Positions 1 to 5,315 of a stretch of DNA of 7,656 bases are shown one piece after another. Location of the stretch: NCBI GenBank assembly GCA_900551225.1, contig URUZ01000299.1, positions 1 to 7,656 on the forward strand. The letters run 5' to 3'. The notes beneath the pieces were generated by a model. It saw nothing but the letters and a program-made list of their open reading frames with translations, was not told the DNA's origin and made no database searches. The stretch is from an uncultured Clostridium sp. (lineage in GTDB: Bacteria > Bacillota > Clostridia > Lachnospirales > Lachnospiraceae). Made by a program: the position numbers and the translations under genes. Position 1 is the first letter of the stretch. Every line of letters starts with the position of its first letter.

Positions 1-1
1 G

Positions 2-415
2 GTATATGTGGTGGATGTGTCAACGGGGAAGGCGGAGTTCCTTCAACGGATTTCCACCCTTCCTGAGAACCACGGGGAGAGTACCTGCGCCGCGGTGAAG
101 ATGTCGGAGGACGGCAGATATCTGTATGCTTCAAACCGTGGAGACGACAGCATCGCTGCGTTCGGAGTGGATGAGGAAACCGGGCTTCTTAATCTGATTC
201 AGATACAGGAGACAGGCGGCCGCGGGCCCAGGGATTTCCTGATTCTGGAAGATATAATTCTGGCCGCCAACCAGGACAGCGGCAGGATCACAATGCTGCA
301 CCGGGATGAGGTGACAGGGCTGCTGGCGCCGGAGCCTCGGTACATGGAATGCCATGCGCCGGTGTGCTTGGTGGCCGCGGCAGCTGACGGGATAGCTATA
401 CAATCTCATCAATAA
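2..415 (+). CDS. 6-phosphogluconolactonase-like beta-propeller lactonase, C-terminal part (5' truncated by the window)
   Basis: Only the last 137 residues are in the window. The reading frame stays open back to position 2, so the GTG at position 8 is not the real start. The visible part carries the repeated blade signature of the YbhE/Pgl lactonase family (COG2706): an SEDGRYLYASNRGDDSIAAF block, then GGRGPRDF, then an AANQDSGRITML block, ending in an APVCLV segment like the usual end of the family. Members hydrolyse 6-phosphogluconolactone or related sugar lactones in the cytoplasm; family membership is clear, the exact substrate is not. The stop codon (413-415) lies inside the 3' end of the convergent gene, and I see no hairpin terminator between them. 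A full-length member is about 340 residues, so roughly 200 residues lie upstream of the window. Confidence 0.85.
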   Translation, partial: VYVVDVSTGKAEFLQRISTLPENHGESTCAAVKMSEDGRYLYASNRGDDSIAAFGVDEETGLLNLIQIQETGGRGPRDFLILEDIILAANQDSGRITMLHRDEVTGLLAPEPRYMECHAPVCLVAAAADGIAIQSHQ

Positions 416-2675
416 ACACACTTTCCACCCGGTCAACGGCATCCAGGATCTCAAGGACCTGGTCAGGTGACTCAGGCCAGATCTCCCTAGCGCTCTGATA
501 GCCAAAGGCCCAGGAGGCCAGCTGGCTGATGGTGCAGGAGAGGGTGGGAGGGAGGCTGCGGGCAGGTGCGGTGTGGGTTTTAGCGTCTGCTGCTGTGGTG
601 TGGGCGCCTGCACCTGCCATCGTGTGGGGGCCTGCACCTGCCATCTTGTGAGCGTCTGCGCCTGCAGTCGCTATGCAGACGTCAGCAACGCTCACTGTCA
701 TATCATCGGCTTCCGTTTCCTCCACTGCCTCAACTCTCTGCGTTGCAGCCCCAACTCTCTGCGCCACTGCCTCAACTCTCTGCGCCGCATCCCCAACTCT
801 CTGCGCTGCATCCTCAACTCTCCGCGCCGCAGCCTCAACTCTCCGCACCGCAGCCCCAACCCGGGTCAGCTCCCAGATAAATTCTCCCTGGTTTTCCTCC
901 ACAATGGAATCCTGGACTGCCAGCCGCAGCGCGGCGGAGGCCGGCCCGTTTTCCTTTAGGTGAAACAGTTCAAGGAGAGCAGCCAGGCAGGCAATCCTGG
1001 CCATGATAGCAGGTTTTTTCCCAGTCTGCCGCACATATGGGTCCTCTGCCATGAGCAGCCGCTGTTCCTGGCTTTTAACGCCCCAGTATGCTTCCAGACC
1101 CACCAGCAGATCCCCGTGATAAAGGAATTCCAGGCGGCCGTTTTCGCTGCCCAGCTCTTTGACCAGGCGGCTCACATAGGCGCTGTCCCTGGAGCAGTAC
1201 ATATCATACCGGCGCTCCAGCCACCCCTCCATGTAATCCGCGGCCAGCCCGCAGTCCTGGGGTGTGTCTGCGCATGTCCTGCGCTCCGTTATCTGGTGCT
1301 CCCCGCCACTCAGTACCCAGGACGGGATATCGCAGATATATGTGAAATCAAAGAGGAGATAGATTTCCGGTGCAGCGGGCATGAGGAAGGTAAAGGGCGT
1401 CCGTTCTGCGGCCATGTCCATGAGCAGCTGCCTCAGCAGGGCCCCCATATGACCCCTGTGCCTGCGGCTTTCCTCGGTGGCCACGCCCACGATATATTCC
1501 AGCGGCAGCGTCCTGCCTTTAACTATAACGTCATAGGGGTTGAGCTGCGCCATGGAGATCACCAGGCCGTTCTGTTTCCTGGCCAGAATCCTGTTGTCTC
1601 TGGTCTTTTCCTCATAATAATAGGTCACAAATGATTCCGAATCCTCCGCAAAACAGCTCTGCCAGAGCTGCTTTGTATCCGCCTTTTCCTCAGCCGGGAG
1701 GTATTCGGTTTTTTCACTATTCATGGTGTTGTTGATGTCCTCAGCCCACTCTTGGCCGCGGCCGCCGTCCAACAGCTGCTCCACCAGGAACTTCCGGGCA
1801 AAATCGGCGGGGTAGTAGGACATCTTGGCCCTGCGCAGCCCCTCGATACCTAAATCATCCTCACGGTTCACCCACTCCACATCCGGGAATGCCGCCATCA
1901 GAAAATTCTGGTTGATGAACTGGTACAGCCCGTTGATCTCCGGATTGGCCTTCTCAATGTGGATCACAGCCATATTCTCCACGGGGTTAAAGCTTCCCAT
2001 GGTAAATGCCTCCAGCTGCCCGTCGATGAACACTCCGCCCATGCGGATGCTCAGATCCCGGCAGTTCTTCAGGATATCATGGATACCCCGCACCTCATAG
2101 TCCAGATGTTCCTCAGCCTCATCACCCTTGCCCTCCCGCCATTTATCCAGAAATTCCCAGACCGAGTGGCTGTCCGAGCAGCAGAGCTTCCGGTATTCGT
2201 AGCGGCCCTCGTACTGGCGCATGAAGGCATTGACCCGGTTCTTCTTTTTGTGCAGCTTCTTCCCGGCCAGGCTGCGCAAGGAATCTCCGGTGTACAGGTA
2301 ATCCCTGGAATCCACCTGTTCCTCCACCCGGTATTTGTCCCTGGGCAGGTTCAGGCGCTCCACTGCGGCTTCATCCGCCAGGTTGATCACCAGAGCCTGT
2401 CCTAGCTGGTCATTAAAATAGTGTTCAATCGTGCTAAATGCTTCGGCCAGATCCTCCTCACGGCACAGCGGCATGGCGGAGAAGCATTTCCCTTCATACT
2501 CCATCAGCCACAGAAGGGCTTTTTCCTCCCAGATGGCATACCGGACGTGGTAGAAATCCTTCCAGATAAAGCTCTCTAAAAATACGCTGTCGCAGGTGCG
2601 GTTGCGGCGCAGCTGATAGTAGGGCATCATCTCCTCAACCGATTCCACGGTTATCTCTTTAAAATGTAGATCCAT
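396..2675 (-). CDS. DUF2156 (LPG-synthase-C-like) domain fused to Eis-like GNAT/SCP2 acetyltransferase, with internal tandem repeats
   Basis: This 759-residue protein appears to be two enzymes in one chain. Residues 1 to about 305 look like DUF2156, the GNAT-fold domain related to the C-terminal part of phosphatidylglycerol lysyltransferase; the marker is a basic GKKLHKKKNRVNAF stretch near 137-152. Residues about 320-759 resemble Eis-type acyl-CoA-dependent amine acetyltransferases: an acetyl-CoA-binding segment VGVATEESRRHRGHMG near 395-412, a PEIYLLFDF segment whose Tyr439 matches the catalytic tyrosine position of Eis, and a C-terminal SCP2-like region ending FIDEIV. In Eis the C-terminal carboxylate takes part in catalysis, so an intact end suggests activity (inference). 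The SCP2-like region is split by about 100 residues of repeats (about 607-707): heptads such as AAVRRVE, then octads such as AGAGPHTM. All unit lengths are multiples of three, so the frame is kept. The start at 2675 follows an AGAGAGGA-type ribosome binding site. The native substrate is unknown. The last 20 bp overlap the convergent lactonase gene. Confidence 0.8.
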   Translation of the reverse strand: MDLHFKEITVESVEEMMPYYQLRRNRTCDSVFLESFIWKDFYHVRYAIWEEKALLWLMEYEGKCFSAMPLCREEDLAEAFSTIEHYFNDQLGQALVINLADEAAVERLNLPRDKYRVEEQVDSRDYLYTGDSLRSLAGKKLHKKKNRVNAFMRQYEGRYEYRKLCCSDSHSVWEFLDKWREGKGDEAEEHLDYEVRGIHDILKNCRDLSIRMGGVFIDGQLEAFTMGSFNPVENMAVIHIEKANPEINGLYQFINQNFLMAAFPDVEWVNREDDLGIEGLRRAKMSYYPADFARKFLVEQLLDGGRGQEWAEDINNTMNSEKTEYLPAEEKADTKQLWQSCFAEDSESFVTYYYEEKTRDNRILARKQNGLVISMAQLNPYDVIVKGRTLPLEYIVGVATEESRRHRGHMGALLRQLLMDMAAERTPFTFLMPAAPEIYLLFDFTYICDIPSWVLSGGEHQITERRTCADTPQDCGLAADYMEGWLERRYDMYCSRDSAYVSRLVKELGSENGRLEFLYHGDLLVGLEAYWGVKSQEQRLLMAEDPYVRQTGKKPAIMARIACLAALLELFHLKENGPASAALRLAVQDSIVEENQGEFIWELTRVGAAVRRVEAAARRVEDAAQRVGDAAQRVEAVAQRVGAATQRVEAVEETEADDMTVSVADVCIATAGADAHKMAGAGPHTMAGAGAHTTAADAKTHTAPARSLPPTLSCTISQLASWAFGYQSAREIWPESPDQVLEILDAVDRVESVFIDEIV
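598..669. repeat. Three 24-bp tandem repeats inside the Eis-like gene
   Basis: Two units, 598-621 and 622-645, are almost identical (both contain CCTGCACCTGCCATC). A third, diverged unit fills 646-669, and a further degenerate GTGTGGG-led unit precedes them at 571-597. On the minus strand they encode Ala/Gly/His-rich octads (AGAGPHTM, AGAGAHTT and relatives, residues about 670-693). They sit in the same insertion as the 21-bp repeats but are an independent unit type. The unit length keeps the reading frame. Confidence 0.8.
731..856. repeat. Six 21-bp tandem repeats inside the Eis-like gene
   Basis: Six consecutive units each begin CAACTCTC on the plus strand at 731, 752, 773, 794, 815 and 836, and a seventh degenerate CAAC start follows at 857. 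On the minus strand each unit encodes a heptad of the type (A/D)-A-(A/V)-(Q/R)-R-V-(E/G), residues about 607-649. The heptad period with Val and Ala at fixed places suggests a helix, perhaps a short coiled coil. Units differ at a few bases each, so this is an expanded microsatellite-like array, probably variable in copy number between strains (inference). Confidence 0.9.
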
Positions 2676-2740
2676 TATTTTTCCTCTCTGAAATGTTATG
2701 CTGATATAGTATGTGACGAATCATGGAATTTCTTTCGCAG

Positions 2741-2773
2741 ATATAAAAGAAACCGCCCATGTGGACGGTTTCT
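2741..2773 (-). terminator. Intrinsic terminator after rubrerythrin
   Basis: Read on the minus strand, AGAAACCGTCC (2773-2763) pairs with GGCGGTTTCT (2757-2748) around a short loop, with one bulged base. The stem is followed by a U-rich tail (TTTTATAT, 2748-2741). It starts 22 bases beyond the rubrerythrin stop codon and so separates that gene from the DUF2156-Eis gene downstream. I see no convincing promoter for the latter in the remaining 65 bases; some readthrough may supply it. Confidence 0.75.
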
Positions 2774-2795
2774 GGTATTGATATGATTACGGTGA

Positions 2796-3335
2796 TTAGT
2801 AGTTCTCAACCTTGCGCTCAAAGTAAGCTTTAGGATGAGCGCAGCAGGGACATACTTCGGGAGCAGCATCGCCCTCGTGGATATATCCGCAGTTTCTGCA
2901 TTTCCAGCCCATGGGAGCGTCATCCTTGAAGGTCTTGTCGTTCTTCAGGCTGTCCAGCAGCTTCTGGTATCTTCTCTCGTGTGCAGCTTCAACCTTGGCA
3001 ACCAGCTCGAATTTAACGGCCAGATCGTCGAAACCTTCCTCGCGTGCTTCACGTGCCATACGGGCGTACATATCGGTCCACTCGAAATTCTCGCCTGCAG
3101 CTGCATCGGCCAGATTCTCCTCAGGAGTTCCGATGCCGTGGAATTCTTTAAACCACATCTTTGCATGCTCTTTCTCCTGGTCGGCAGTCTCCAGATATAA
3201 AGCTGCCATCTGCTCGTAGCCGGCTTTCTTGGCTGCGGAAGCGTAGTAAGTGTATTTGTTGCGTGCCTGGGACTCACCTGAAAATGCGTCCATTAAATTC
3301 TGTCCTGTTTTTGTTCCTGCGTATTTTGATGCCAT
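2796..3335 (-). CDS. rbr: Rubrerythrin (diiron peroxidase with C-terminal rubredoxin domain)
   Basis: A full-length classical rubrerythrin of 179 residues, a cytoplasmic NAD(P)H-linked peroxidase that detoxifies H2O2 in anaerobes. Residues 1 to about 135 form the four-helix ferritin-like domain with the diiron ligand motifs Glu21 (in GESQARNKY), Glu54-x-x-His57, Glu96/Glu99 and Glu116-x-x-His119. Residues about 143-179 form the rubredoxin-like domain, with Cys146-x-x-Cys149 and Cys162-x-x-Cys165 for the single iron, ending with the usual HPKAYFE block. An extra cysteine (Cys164) gives CPCC instead of the common CPxC. The ATG at 3335 is preceded by GAGG (3343-3346) seven bases upstream, and a sigma-A-like promoter is visible. 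The reverse rubrerythrin gene lies 130 bp upstream in the same direction. Electrons probably come through rubredoxin or a flavoprotein encoded elsewhere. Confidence 0.96.
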   Translation of the reverse strand: MASKYAGTKTGQNLMDAFSGESQARNKYTYYASAAKKAGYEQMAALYLETADQEKEHAKMWFKEFHGIGTPEENLADAAAGENFEWTDMYARMAREAREEGFDDLAVKFELVAKVEAAHERRYQKLLDSLKNDKTFKDDAPMGWKCRNCGYIHEGDAAPEVCPCCAHPKAYFERKVENY

Positions 3336-3385
3336 GATTGTACCTCACCTTTCACATTTGTATAATGTATTGCTCTCTAAGCTCT

Positions 3386-3414
3386 ATTGTATTCCATTAT
3401 TTCAGAATTTTCAA
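3386..3414 (-). promoter_or_regulatory. Sigma-A-type promoter of rubrerythrin
   Basis: On the minus strand, TTGAAA (3414-3409) and TACAAT (3391-3386) are separated by exactly 17 bases. Transcription would start near 3379, giving a leader of about 44 bases before the ATG at 3335. This implies that rubrerythrin can be expressed independently of the reverse rubrerythrin upstream. I found no GC-rich terminator between the two genes, so readthrough from upstream is also possible. Confidence 0.65.
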
Positions 3415-3465
3415 CGTATTTTTGGAAAATTATCCATTTATAACCAATACTTGACGCTGTGGAAA

Positions 3466-4014
3466 TCAGCCGAAGTATCTGCTCAGCAGACCCTCGAAAG
3501 CCTTGCCGTGACGGGCCTCATCCTTAGCCATCTCATGAACAGTGTCATGGATTGCATCCAGGTTCAGGGCCTTGGCGCGCTTGGCCAGATCAAACTTGCC
3601 TGCGGTAGCGCCGTTCTCAGCGGCAACTCTCATCTCCAGGTTCTTCTTGGTGGAGGAGGTCACAACCTCGCCCAGCAGCTCTGCGAACTTGGCAGCGTGC
3701 TCAGCTTCCTCAAAGGCAGCCTCTGCCCAGTACATGCCGATCTCAGGATAGCCCTCTCTGTGAGCCACTCTGGACATGGCCAGGTACATACCAACCTCAG
3801 AGCACTCGCCCTCAAAGTTAGCTCTTAAATCCATCATGATATCTTCAGGGGAACCCTGAGCCACGCCTACCTCATGCTCACATGCCCAAGCCATGCCGCC
3901 TTCAGCAGCCTGCTCTTTGAACTTGGAAGCCGGAACGCCGCACTGGGGACATTTCTCAGGAGCAGCCTCGCCCTCATATACATAACCACATACTGTACAA
4001 ACCCATTTCTTCAT
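3466..4014 (-). CDS. Reverse rubrerythrin (N-terminal rubredoxin, C-terminal diiron domain), copy A
   Basis: This 182-residue protein has the domain order of reverse rubrerythrins, the oxygen- and peroxide-induced NADH peroxidases of clostridia. Residues 1-35 are the rubredoxin domain, with Cys6-x-x-Cys9 in CTVCGYVYEG and Cys22-x-x-Cys25 in CPQCG. The rest is a ferritin-like four-helix bundle with glutamates and His-containing motifs such as FEGECSE, EEAEHAAKF and DEARHGKAFEG, which supply the diiron site. The ATG at 4014 follows AAGGAG (4024-4029) with a nine-base gap, and a good promoter lies further upstream. Its 3' part is nearly identical to a second reverse rubrerythrin at the right edge of the window, in the same orientation. 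Expected role: reduction of H2O2, and indirectly O2, in the cytoplasm. Confidence 0.95.
   Translation of the reverse strand: MKKWVCTVCGYVYEGEAAPEKCPQCGVPASKFKEQAAEGGMAWACEHEVGVAQGSPEDIMMDLRANFEGECSEVGMYLAMSRVAHREGYPEIGMYWAEAAFEEAEHAAKFAELLGEVVTSSTKKNLEMRVAAENGATAGKFDLAKRAKALNLDAIHDTVHEMAKDEARHGKAFEGLLSRYFG
3512..3588. repeat. 77-bp exact direct repeat, left copy (within reverse rubrerythrin A)
   Basis: Identical base for base to 7580-7656 and in the same orientation, inside the 3' part of two paralogous reverse rubrerythrin genes. The left end of the identity is a single A/G difference at 3511 versus 7579. The true right end of the match is unknown because the window stops. Confidence 0.95.
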
Positions 4015-4057
4015 ATTCGTTCTCTCCTTTAATCATTTATGTTGTTTGACTGAAATC

Positions 4058-4082
4058 AATAATAGTAATTGTTACTGATATT
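4058..4082. promoter_or_regulatory. Inverted repeat at the reverse rubrerythrin start site, candidate operator
   Basis: A perfect core AGTAA-TTG-TTACT (4064-4076) extends to imperfect 11-base arms (9 of 11 paired) around the same centre. It covers the predicted transcription start of reverse rubrerythrin copy A, just downstream of its -10 element, a common place for repressor binding. Clostridial rubrerythrin genes are often controlled by PerR, but this repeat does not match the classic 7-1-7 PerR box well, so the regulator is unidentified. Confidence 0.4.
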
Positions 4083-4111
4083 AATATAATCTATTTAAGG
4101 ACAAATGTCAA
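4083..4111 (-). promoter_or_regulatory. Sigma-A-type promoter of reverse rubrerythrin copy A
   Basis: On the minus strand a consensus -35 TTGACA (4111-4106) and a -10 TATATT (4088-4083) are spaced by 17 bases. Transcription would begin near 4076, giving a leader of about 60 bases before the ATG at 4014. The near-consensus sequence suggests strong expression unless repressed, and the inverted repeat at the start site fits such control. Confidence 0.7.
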
Positions 4112-4166
4112 TACTTTTTTACGGTTTTTAATTTATATTTTCGATCATGCTGTAGTAATCACAGAG

Positions 4167-4240
4167 ATTCAACCATGGGTTGATAAAATAGCAAAGTTCA
4201 ACATGCTAATTATTGAATCATTCAACTATGGTGGTAAAAT
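4167..4240 (+). promoter_or_regulatory. Repeat-rich control region and likely promoter of the nucleoside hydrolase-mtnK operon
   Basis: TTCAAC occurs three times in the same direction (4168, 4197, 4221), each followed within one base by ATG. The first and third belong to a longer direct repeat (4167-4189 and 4220-4240) sharing ATTCAAC-N-ATGG and then TAAAAT. Two copies form inverted repeats: TCAACC-ATG-GGTTGA (4169-4183) and TTGAAT-C-ATTCAA (4213-4225, perfect). A plausible promoter is TTGAAT (4213-4218), 16 bases, TAAAAT (4235-4240), which would put the second palindrome over the -35. This looks like a repressor or activator binding region. No SAM-I (S-box) or other riboswitch fold is apparent in the roughly 65-base leader. 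The rest of 4112-4166 holds nothing I can identify. Confidence 0.45.
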
Positions 4241-4298
4241 GATACTATAAAATGAGCCATTGCAAGCGGCCAAAATACAACCGCTAAATACGCATAAC

Positions 4299-4305
4299 GA
4301 GGAGG
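4299..4305 (+). promoter_or_regulatory. Ribosome binding site that sets the start of the first nucleoside hydrolase
   Basis: GAGGAGG lies eight bases before the ATG at 4314. An in-frame TTG at 4260 would add 18 residues with no family similarity and has no comparable site, so the ATG at 4314 is preferred. Confidence 0.85.
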
Positions 4306-4313
4306 AATTCAAA

Positions 4314-5315
4314 ATGTATAAGCTGCCTATCATATTTGATGTGGACACGGGGCTGGATGATGCGACGACGTTATTTATGGCGTGTTCCAGCGAAACCCTG
4401 GACATTCTGGGCGTCACCGCTTCCTTCGGGAACAATGCCCTGGAAAAAACGCTGCAGAATACACTGAATGTGCTGAAATTCTGCGGGCGCGGGGATATCC
4501 CGGTGGCCGCCGGCGCGGACCGGCCCCTGATCCGCAGGTTTGGGGAAGCGGATGAAAAAGTGCAGGGGGGGAAGGTGGTGCACGGGGAAAATGGCCTTGG
4601 AGGATTCACCTTCCCATTCCCGGACACACAGGAGGCCTTAAGCCCGCTAAGCGCCTGGGATTTTGTATACCAGAAGGTGATGGAAAGCCCTGAACCGGTG
4701 GTCTACTGCTGCCTGGGTCCGCTGACCAATGCAGCGCTGCTGCTGCAGAAATACCCGGAGGTAAAGAAAAAGCTAAAATGCTTTGTGAACATGGGCGGAT
4801 ATATACGGAGCGGTACATTGAGCCCCATGTCCAGCGTCAACATTTTCTATGATGCCCACGGCGCGGAGATTGTGATGGAAAGTGAAGTGCCGTTCTACAT
4901 GTGCCCCGGTGACCTGACCGGGAGCGCCTTGATCACCCTGGAGGAGATGGAGCAGATGAAACAGTTCCAGTCCCCGGTGGGAAGAGCGGCCAGTGATATG
5001 ATTCACGCCTACTACAAGACCTGCTCGCGGCTGGGGGAGAACGAGGTGGACGGCCTTGTGGGACAGTCCATGCACGACAACTGCGCGCTGGCGTTCATAG
5101 AGCATCCGGAGATCTTCACCTATGGACGGTATTACTGCCGGGTGGAGAGCCAGAGCGACTTGTGCACGGCAATGACAGTGATTGATTATGAAGATACCCT
5201 GCGGCTGCCCAGAGAACAGAAAAATCTGTATTTTGTGGACACCATTGACCGGGCGGCATTTGCAGAATACTTTATGAACTGCTTTAAGCGCTATGAAGCA
5301 AAGGAGGCGGGATGA
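4314..5315 (+). CDS. Nucleoside hydrolase (IUNH family), catalytically intact, unusual sugar pocket
   Basis: A 333-residue inosine-uridine nucleoside hydrolase-fold enzyme, which would cut the N-glycosidic bond of a (deoxy)ribonucleoside in the cytoplasm. The N-terminal calcium motif DVDTGLDDA is complete (Asp9, Asp11, Asp15, Asp16), the GPLTN segment is at 135-139, and the C-terminal His254-Asp255 pair in MHDNCALAF matches the catalytic His and calcium-binding Asp of the Crithidia enzyme. The MGG segment (160-162) is followed by Thr168, Ser174 and Asn176, where typical members have Asn, Glu and Asn; the first two normally touch the ribose 5'-hydroxyl. This suggests a substrate without a free 5'-OH (inference), such as 5'-methylthioadenosine, which fits the methylthioribose kinase two genes downstream. 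The gene opens the operon and overlaps the next by an ATGA junction. The family is certain; the substrate is not. Confidence 0.93.
   Translation: MYKLPIIFDVDTGLDDATTLFMACSSETLDILGVTASFGNNALEKTLQNTLNVLKFCGRGDIPVAAGADRPLIRRFGEADEKVQGGKVVHGENGLGGFTFPFPDTQEALSPLSAWDFVYQKVMESPEPVVYCCLGPLTNAALLLQKYPEVKKKLKCFVNMGGYIRSGTLSPMSSVNIFYDAHGAEIVMESEVPFYMCPGDLTGSALITLEEMEQMKQFQSPVGRAASDMIHAYYKTCSRLGENEVDGLVGQSMHDNCALAFIEHPEIFTYGRYYCRVESQSDLCTAMTVIDYEDTLRLPREQKNLYFVDTIDRAAFAEYFMNCFKRYEAKEAG

Noticed and set aside
573..963. Plus-strand open frames across the repeat array (Cys-rich and Ser/Thr/Ala-rich)
   Set aside because: They are antisense readings of the 21- and 24-bp repeats in the DUF2156-Eis gene. In-frame repeats keep several frames open, and neither has a ribosome binding site or family similarity.
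960..2405. Several plus-strand open frames opposite the large minus-strand gene
   Set aside because: They lie fully inside a gene with clear domain signatures and have no recognisable motifs of their own.
2696..3277. Additional open frames overlapping rubrerythrin on both strands
   Set aside because: Rubrerythrin is certain from its iron-binding motifs; the others are out-of-frame shadows.
3416..3465. Terminator between reverse rubrerythrin and rubrerythrin
   Set aside because: Only weak A/T-rich pairing (TTGG with CCAA at the ends) and no U-run in the minus-strand direction.
4046..4074. Plus-strand promoter starting at TTGACT (4046)
   Set aside because: At 17 bases spacing the -10 would be TTGTTA, a poor match, and it is far from the operon start; the minus-strand promoter there is much better.
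4260..4313. TTG start giving an 18-residue N-terminal extension of the first nucleoside hydrolase
   Set aside because: The GAGGAGG site is spaced for the ATG at 4314, and the family begins just before the DxDxGxDD motif.
4240..4313. SAM-I or other riboswitch in the leader of the mtnK operon
   Set aside because: The leader is only about 65 bases after the likely promoter and shows no conserved stems or terminator hairpin.
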